Source of the DNA: Lautropia sp. SCN 70-15
Lineage (GTDB): Bacteria > Pseudomonadota > Gammaproteobacteria > Burkholderiales > Burkholderiaceae_E
Assembly: GCA_001724315.1 (NCBI GenBank)
Contig: MEEC01000068.1
Location: forward strand, 1 to 11,190
Direction of reading: 5' to 3'
DNA: 11,190 nt
Every line of letters begins with the position of its first letter. Within the stretch, counting starts at the first letter, position 1. The notes beneath the pieces are model-generated. The model worked only from the letters and a program-made list of their open reading frames with translations, did not search any database and had not been told where the DNA came from. Positions 7,002-11,190 of this stretch are shown in pieces. The position numbers and the translations under genes were made by a program.

Positions 7002-7967
7002 TCACTTCGGCATCAGCTTGGCCGGGATCTCGACGCCCTTCTCCTTGATGTAGCGCGCCACGCCCGGGTGCAGCGGGATCGTGCCCTGCTCGAGCGTGAG
7101 CTTCATGATGTCGATGCCCTTGAGGCTCGACAGCGCGCCGACCTGCACGGTGGTGTCCTCGAATACGGCCTTGGCGATCTGGTAGGCCATCTCCTCGGAC
7201 AGGTCCGGGCGCGCCGACACCGCCAGGCCGAAGCTCCAGGTGCTGTAGGCGGGGATGCCGTCGGCGGCGCCGGCCGGGATGTCGACCACCGCGATGTCGG
7301 GCATCTTGTCCTGCAGCAGCTTCTTCTGGTCGGCGCTCAGGCCCAGCACCTTGACCGGTGTGAAGGTGGCGATGTCGAGCGAGGAGCCGTCGAGCTTGTT
7401 GCCGGCGCCGGACTTCACGTAGCCGATCACCCGGTTGTCCTTGATCGAGTTGACGATGTCGGTGGTGGAGCCGCGCACCCAGTCGGGTGCGATGCCCAGC
7501 GTCTTGAACACCGCCTCGGCGGTCTTCTCGGTGGCCGAGCCCTTCAGCCCAGGGTTGAAGCGCTTGCCGGCGAGCTCGGCGAGCGAACTCACCTTGGCGT
7601 CGCCGCGCACGACCACGTTCTGCGGCGCCGGCGAATAGACGAACATCAGCCGGTTGTCGACCTTCTTGCCTTCGAAGGCCTGCTCGCCCACGTAGGCGTG
7701 GTAGCTGACGTTGGTGGTGACCAGGCCCAGGTCCACCTGCTTGCGGTCCATGCGGCGAAGGTTGTCGACGGTGGCGCCGGTCTCCACGACCGAGCTCTCC
7801 ACGTTGGGCACCTTGGCGTTGATCAGCTGCGACAGCGCCACGAAGTAGCCGTACTGGCTGGACGACGCCGAGGTGGAGCCGATCAGGATCTTGTCCTTGG
7901 CCAGGGCCGGGGTGGCGAGGGCGACGGTGGCGCAGGCGGCCAGGGCCGCGACGAGTTTGCGTTTCAT
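7002..7967 (-). CDS. TAXI-family TRAP transporter solute-binding protein
   Basis: A 321-residue periplasmic binding protein that should capture the solute and hand it to the fused permease encoded next. Residues 1-23 form a signal peptide: basic MKRK, a hydrophobic core, and an ALA cleavage site before KDKILIG. The mature start ILIGSTSASSSQYGYFVALS and VETGATVDNLRRMDRKQVDLG match TAXI proteins, which begin with a glycine/serine-rich strand and carry a G(A/G)(S/T)xxN element; the FNPGLKGSATEKTAEAVF stretch near the middle also fits. The ATG at 7967 overlaps the previous gene's TGA as ATGA, with GGAG and AAGGAAGGAA upstream. The frame is open far upstream, but only this start gives a signal peptide. 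TAXI proteins have been associated with glutamate, 2-oxoglutarate and other carboxylates; the ligand here is unknown. Confidence 0.95.
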   Translation of the reverse strand: MKRKLVAALAACATVALATPALAKDKILIGSTSASSSQYGYFVALSQLINAKVPNVESSVVETGATVDNLRRMDRKQVDLGLVTTNVSYHAYVGEQAFEGKKVDNRLMFVYSPAPQNVVVRGDAKVSSLAELAGKRFNPGLKGSATEKTAEAVFKTLGIAPDWVRGSTTDIVNSIKDNRVIGYVKSGAGNKLDGSSLDIATFTPVKVLGLSADQKKLLQDKMPDIAVVDIPAGAADGIPAYSTWSFGLAVSARPDLSEEMAYQIAKAVFEDTTVQVGALSSLKGIDIMKLTLEQGTIPLHPGVARYIKEKGVEIPAKLMPK

Positions 7968-8368
7968 GCTCCGGTTCCTTCCTTTTGCTTGCGTGAGGTG
8001 TTGCGGGGATCGGTGTCGTCGAGGCTGGCGCGGGGCACCCGCACCGGCAGCGACAGCACCAGGAACGAATGGGTCTTGCCGTGGCCGTCGAGGTTCAGCG
8101 CGTCGTTCACGCCGCCTTCGAGCACGTCGTCGATCACGAAGTTCAGCGCCCACAGGCGGGGCAACTCGTAGCGGTGCACGCGGGTGGCGCCGCGGTGGGC
8201 GAAAAGTGCGTGCACGCGCTCGGCGGTGAGCTGCTCGCGGATCAGCGGGAAGTCCGCTTCGCGGTACGCGATCACGCTCACGTTCAGGCGCTCGCCCTTG
8301 TCGCCGGCGCGGGCGTGGGCGATCCGGTGCAGCGGCACTTCGACGAGATCGGGGTCGATGGCGCTCAT
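7964..8368 (-). CDS. AtuA C-terminal-type small protein (separate gene)
   Basis: A 134-residue protein matching the small C-terminal domain of AtuA-family proteins. Features are RIAHARAGDKGERLNVSVIA at about 14-33, where the ARAGDKGE stretch is typical, and WALNFVIDDVLEGGVNDAL followed by LDGHGKTHSF in the second half, matching the family's NF-VL-GG-LD-GK pattern. In Pseudomonas AtuA this domain is part of one longer chain; here it is a separate gene after the main domain, an arrangement also seen elsewhere. The C-terminal tail (about 115-134, polar and charged) looks unstructured. ATG at 8368 overlaps the AtuA-like stop as ATGA, and its own TGA overlaps the TAXI ATG in the same way, so translation of three genes is probably coupled. 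The biochemical role of the domain is not established; it probably works with the AtuA-like partner. Confidence 0.88.
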   Translation of the reverse strand: MSAIDPDLVEVPLHRIAHARAGDKGERLNVSVIAYREADFPLIREQLTAERVHALFAHRGATRVHRYELPRLWALNFVIDDVLEGGVNDALNLDGHGKTHSFLVLSLPVRVPRASLDDTDPRNTSRKQKEGTGA

Positions 8369-9789
8369 TCGACGATTTCCACGACCGGGTGCACCAACTC
8401 GCGGCGAATGTAGCCCGAGGTGGTGGAGATGCGACGGCGCAGGCTGCTTCGGATGCCGCCGCCGCCGGCCGGCCCCGCGCAGTAGAGCGCCAGCACTTCC
8501 TCGGGGGCGCGGGCGGCGGTCGCGCGGTCGGGGGCGCTGATCGCGATCCGCAGGCGGACGTCCTGCAGCAGGTCGGTCGCGCCGACGGCCGCCGCACGGG
8601 CGCCGCCGCGGCGCGAGAGCGCGGCCTCGCCACCGCGGGCGGCGAGCCAGGCGCCATCGTCGTCGTTGAATACGCTGGCCACCCCGATCAGGTCGCCGCG
8701 CATCCGGATGCCCGAGGGCAGCCGCTTGCGCACCACGTCGAGCGCGAGCCGCGCGCGGTCCAGCGCGTTGGGCCCGGCATAGGAGATCTCGGCTTCGCCG
8801 AACCAGCCGGCCTCGTGGCCGACGGTGACCTTGAGCGTGGGCGGCATCGCGCGGCCGCGGGCGCCCTCGACGCGCACCTGGTCGGGCCCGGTCTCGGCCA
8901 GCTCGACCTCGGTGATGTCCAGCGTGACGTCGGGGGTCAGGTAGGTCGACGGGTCGTGGATCTCGTAGAGCAGTTGCTCGGTGACCGTGTGGCGGTTCAC
9001 CAGGCCCCCAATGTCGTCGCCCTTGCCGACCACGAAGCGGCCGTCGGCCTGCATGGCCACGACCGGGAAAGCGATCCGCTCCGGGTGGGGCACGTCCTTG
9101 AAGCCCGGGTCGGCGTAGTAACCGCCGGTGACCTGGGCGCCGCATTCGAGCAGGTGGCCGGCGGCGGTGCCGGCAGCGGCCAGCATCGGGTCGTCGAGCG
9201 ACCAGCCGTGGAAGTGCGCGAAGGGCGCGAGTGCGAGCGAGGGATCGGCCACCCGGCCTGCCACCACGACGTCAGCGCCGGCTGCCAGCGCCTCGACCAG
9301 CGGCGCGGCGCCCAGGTAGGCGTTGGCGCAGATCACGTCGCCCAGCGGCCGAGGATTGCCCTGCTCGTCCTGCAGGCCGGAAATGGCGCCGGTCGCGATC
9401 AGGTCGTCGCCGGTGACGACCGCGATCTTCATCGGCCGGCAGCCCAGGCGCTTGCCGAGCGCGCGGATCGCGCGGGCCGCGGCATGCGGATTGGCCTGGC
9501 CGAAGTTGCCGAGGATGCGGATGCCGTGCGCCAGGCAGGGCTCGAGGATGGGCTCGAGCATGCGCTCGAGCAGCGGCTCGTAGCCGTGCTCGGGGTTCTC
9601 CAGGCGCGCCAGCTGGGCCAGCGCCAGCGTGCGCTCGCCGAGCGTCTCGAACATGATCGCCGCCGGGCCGCCCGAAGCGATCAGGCTGCGCACCACCGGC
9701 AGCGGCGCGTCGAGCCGGTCGCCCGAGAAGCCGGCGCCGCAGCCGACCCTGACCGTGTCGTGGACGCCGACCGCACCGTGATTCGGCAC
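8365..9789 (-). CDS. AtuA-like (DUF1446, acyclic terpene utilisation family) protein
   Basis: A 474-residue cytoplasmic protein of the DUF1446/AtuA family. Motifs: VGCGAGFSGDR 15-25, IMFETLGERTLALAQ 45-59, GNFGQANPHAAARAI 94-108, VAGRVADPSLALAPF 176-190, AGHLLECGAQVTGG 210-223, and VTEQLLYEIHDPSTYLTPDV 269-288. GTG at 9789-9787 is taken as the start: AGGAG lies 7 bases upstream and the family-like part begins about 14 residues later. A longer frame from an ATG at 9894 would cross the hairpin region and has no such site. AtuA was named from the citronellol/geraniol pathway of Pseudomonas aeruginosa, where its reaction is unproven; many relatives have nothing to do with terpenes, so that role should not be carried over. 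Placement at the head of a TAXI/TRAP operon suggests action on the imported acid. Confidence 0.9.
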   Translation of the reverse strand: MPNHGAVGVHDTVRVGCGAGFSGDRLDAPLPVVRSLIASGGPAAIMFETLGERTLALAQLARLENPEHGYEPLLERMLEPILEPCLAHGIRILGNFGQANPHAAARAIRALGKRLGCRPMKIAVVTGDDLIATGAISGLQDEQGNPRPLGDVICANAYLGAAPLVEALAAGADVVVAGRVADPSLALAPFAHFHGWSLDDPMLAAAGTAAGHLLECGAQVTGGYYADPGFKDVPHPERIAFPVVAMQADGRFVVGKGDDIGGLVNRHTVTEQLLYEIHDPSTYLTPDVTLDITEVELAETGPDQVRVEGARGRAMPPTLKVTVGHEAGWFGEAEISYAGPNALDRARLALDVVRKRLPSGIRMRGDLIGVASVFNDDDGAWLAARGGEAALSRRGGARAAAVGATDLLQDVRLRIAISAPDRATAARAPEEVLALYCAGPAGGGGIRSSLRRRISTTSGYIRRELVHPVVEIVE

Positions 9790-9796
9790 GATTCGT

Positions 9797-9801
9797 CTCC
9801 T
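9797..9801 (-). promoter_or_regulatory. Ribosome binding site of the AtuA-like gene
   Basis: On the minus strand AGGAG, within AGAGGAGA, lies 7 bases before the GTG at 9789. This is the best ribosome site in the region and decides the non-ATG start of the AtuA-like gene. It is 12 bases downstream of the nearer hairpin in the mRNA and is not paired within it. Confidence 0.7.
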
Positions 9802-9813
9802 CTGTCGTTGTTC

Positions 9814-9855
9814 CGGGCCCGCAATCGGGCCCGAGGGGAGTCCGCAATCGGACTC
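9814..9855 (-). repeat. Two tandem hairpins with identical ATTG loops in the operon leader
   Basis: Two perfect inverted repeats lie 4 bases apart. In plus-strand terms, 9814-9833 has 8-bp arms (CGGGCCCG) around loop CAAT; 9838-9855 has 7-bp arms (GAGTCCG and CGGACTC) around the same CAAT loop. In the mRNA of the AtuA-like operon they would read GAGTCCG-ATTG-CGGACTC, then CGGGCCCG-ATTG-CGGGCCCG. The arms differ except for the CCG/CGG closing the loop, so stem and loop seem kept rather than copied by chance. They lack a U-tract, so neither looks like an intrinsic terminator. They could regulate or stabilise the leader mRNA, or act as paired DNA operators. Symmetry is certain; function is inferred. 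Confidence 0.6.
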
Positions 9856-9888
9856 GTGGGCGCCAGACTGCCTCAGCACTAGCCACTC

Positions 9889-9894
9889 TGGCAA
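9889..9894 (-). promoter_or_regulatory. Possible -35 element of the AtuA/TAXI/TRAP operon
   Basis: TTGCCA on the minus strand matches TTGACA at 5 of 6 positions. It lies between the LysR-type sites and the hairpins, where an activated promoter would be expected. No good -10 hexamer follows at 16-18 bp spacing, which would suit dependence on an activator but also weakens the call. Confidence 0.25.
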
Positions 9895-9900
9895 ACTGAT

Positions 9901-9931
9901 TTATCCGATGGATTCATAAGCAGCGTTTATG
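9901..9931. promoter_or_regulatory. LysR-type binding region with three half-sites
   Basis: Two overlapping T-N11-A boxes share a half-site. TTAT-N11-ATAA spans 9901-9919, and CATAA-N7-TTATG spans 9915-9931 with T9917 and A9929 eleven bases apart. The half-sites are thus at 9901-9904, 9915-9919 and 9927-9931. The last overlaps the regulator's start codon (9929). This is where LysR-type proteins usually bind, between divergent genes, repressing their own promoter and activating the neighbour. An additional small inverted repeat, ATCC-gat-GGAT at 9903-9913, lies inside the first box. Specific recognition by the adjacent LysR is inferred. Confidence 0.55.
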
Positions 9932-10807
9932 CATGTCAGCATCCGGCAGATGCAGCTCTTCCGCACCGTCGCCGAGGCCGGCAGCTTCAGCGAGGCGGCG
10001 CTTCGGCTGCACCTGTCGCAGCCCGCACTCAGCGCGTCGATCCGCAAGCTCGAGGAAACGCTCGAGGTGAAGCTGTTCGACCGCACCACTCGGCGCATCG
10101 CGCTCACGCCCGAAGGGCAGGAGCTGCTGCGGCTGTCGGCCCGGCTGATCGACGAGTTCGAGGCGGTGACCGGCGACCTGCGCGACTACCTGGCGCGACG
10201 TCGCGGCCGCGTGGTCGTGGCGGCGCTTCCCTCGCTCGCGGCGATCACGCTGCCGCCGGCGCTGGCCCGCCTGAAGGCGATGCACCCCGGCATCGAGGTG
10301 ACGCTGCGCGACACGCTGAACGACGAGATCCAGGAGCTGGTGCAGAGCGGCGCGGCGGACTTCGGCCTGACCGTGGCGCCGGAAGCCGGACGCGGGCTGG
10401 CTTTCAGGCCGCTGATCGTGGACCGCTTCGTGATGCTGTGCCCGCGCGACCACGAGCTCGCGGATCGCCGCCAGGTGAGCTGGACGCAGGTGGTGCGCTA
10501 CCCGATCGTGGGCATGGCGCGGACGTCGAGCGTGCGCCAGCACATCGACGCGGCCTGCGCCCAGGCCGGCATCGCGCTGCGAAACGAGTACGACGTGGAG
10601 CACCTGGCCACGGTGGGCGCGCTGGTGCGCGAAGGCCTGGGGGTGGCCGCACTGCCCTCGCTGACCACCCCGCTGCTGCGCTTCGCCGACCTGGCCGAGG
10701 TGCCCATCGTGCGGCCACGCGTGGAGCGCACGATGGGGATCGTGACTCGGGCGGGACGCAGTCTTTCGGTGGCGGCCAGCGCGCTGGTGGAGATGCTCAG
10801 CGAGTAG
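9929..10807 (+). CDS. LysR-family transcriptional regulator
   Basis: A 292-residue protein of normal LysR length. The N-terminal winged helix-turn-helix is clear: IRQMQLFRTVAEAGSFSEAA, LSQPALSASIRKLEETLEV and LFDRTTRRIALTPEGQELL cover residues 5-67. A linker helix (about 68-92) leads to a two-lobed effector domain (VVVAALPSLAAITLPPAL at 96-113 onwards, AADFGLTVAPE in the middle, VREGLGVAALPSLT near the end). ATG at 9929 is chosen because the homology starts right there; the ribosome site is weak. It is transcribed away from the AtuA/TAXI/TRAP operon with three LysR-type half-sites in between, so it very likely controls that operon in response to the imported acid or a product of it. The 3' end converges on the ABC permease gene with an 11-bp gap. 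Confidence 0.95.
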   Translation: MHVSIRQMQLFRTVAEAGSFSEAALRLHLSQPALSASIRKLEETLEVKLFDRTTRRIALTPEGQELLRLSARLIDEFEAVTGDLRDYLARRRGRVVVAALPSLAAITLPPALARLKAMHPGIEVTLRDTLNDEIQELVQSGAADFGLTVAPEAGRGLAFRPLIVDRFVMLCPRDHELADRRQVSWTQVVRYPIVGMARTSSVRQHIDAACAQAGIALRNEYDVEHLATVGALVREGLGVAALPSLTTPLLRFADLAEVPIVRPRVERTMGIVTRAGRSLSVAASALVEMLSE

Positions 10808-10818
10808 GCCAGCCCCGC

Positions 10819-10825
<7 letters not shown>
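10801..10825. terminator. Weak inverted repeat spanning two convergent stop codons
   Basis: CGAGT (10801-10805) and ACTCG (10821-10825) can pair around a 15-base loop that could form a few more pairs. The repeat covers the LysR stop codon (10805-10807) and the ABC permease stop (10819-10821). A shared terminator is expected here, but there is no T-tract on either strand and the stem is short. Confidence 0.2.

Positions 10826-11190
<365 letters not shown>

Noticed and set aside
5057..7048. 663-codon frame on the plus strand opposite the TRAP permease
   Set aside because: His/Arg/Gln-rich translation with no motifs. Such antisense frames are common in high-GC DNA, and the opposite strand encodes a clear permease.
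7968..8657. Upstream extension of the TAXI protein to 8657
   Set aside because: The extra residues are low-complexity Arg/Pro/Ala and would bury the signal peptide; ATG 7967 has a ribosome site and an ATGA overlap.
9814..9855. Hairpins as intrinsic terminators of the LysR or AtuA transcripts
   Set aside because: No run of T follows on either strand, and they precede genes rather than follow them.
8389..9882. 497-codon frame on the plus strand opposite the AtuA-like gene
   Set aside because: Compositionally a mirror of the real gene, no recognisable domain, and it crosses the hairpin and ribosome-site region.

Overview
The window is GC-rich bacterial DNA, about 70% or more G+C by eye. Genes are tightly packed, ATGA stop/start overlaps occur, and the protein families present (family III CoA-transferase, AtuA-like proteins, TAXI/TRAP uptake, LysR control) are typical of environmental Betaproteobacteria, most likely Burkholderiales. 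This placement is inferred from gene content and composition; there is no rRNA or other marker gene. I see no tRNA, rRNA, CRISPR array, insertion sequence or origin. No gene-free stretch exceeds 300 bases.

Left part (1-4429). A family III (CaiB/BaiF) CoA-transferase on the minus strand runs off the left edge. It is divergent from an MFS transporter, with a 78-bp gap holding a perfect 6-bp inverted repeat. Five bases after the MFS stop begins a large protein that joins a NERD-like nuclease domain to a UvrD/Rep-type helicase.

Middle (4414-5063). A ribbon-helix-helix antitoxin and a ParE/RelE-type toxin lie on the minus strand. The toxin's 3' end overlaps the helicase's 3' end by 16 bp, tail to tail. 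The module is clearly poorer in G+C than its surroundings, which suggests acquisition. Its likely promoter and operator sit on the stop codon of the next gene upstream.

Right-centre (5060-9928). A minus-strand operon, in transcription order: AtuA-like protein, separate AtuA C-terminal-type small protein, TAXI periplasmic binding protein, fused TRAP permease. The first three are joined by two ATGA overlaps. The operon looks like a high-affinity uptake and processing unit for an unidentified organic acid. The CoA-transferase further left might serve the same chemistry but is not part of the operon. A divergent LysR regulator lies upstream. The 139-bp region between them carries three LysR-type half-sites and, in the probable leader of the operon mRNA, two back-to-back hairpins with the same loop.

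Right edge (10819-11190). The C-terminal part of a MacB/FtsX-type ABC transporter permease converges on the LysR gene.

The features most worth a second look are the twin hairpins with the three-half-site LysR region, the low-GC toxin-antitoxin module at the operon's tail, and the NERD-helicase.
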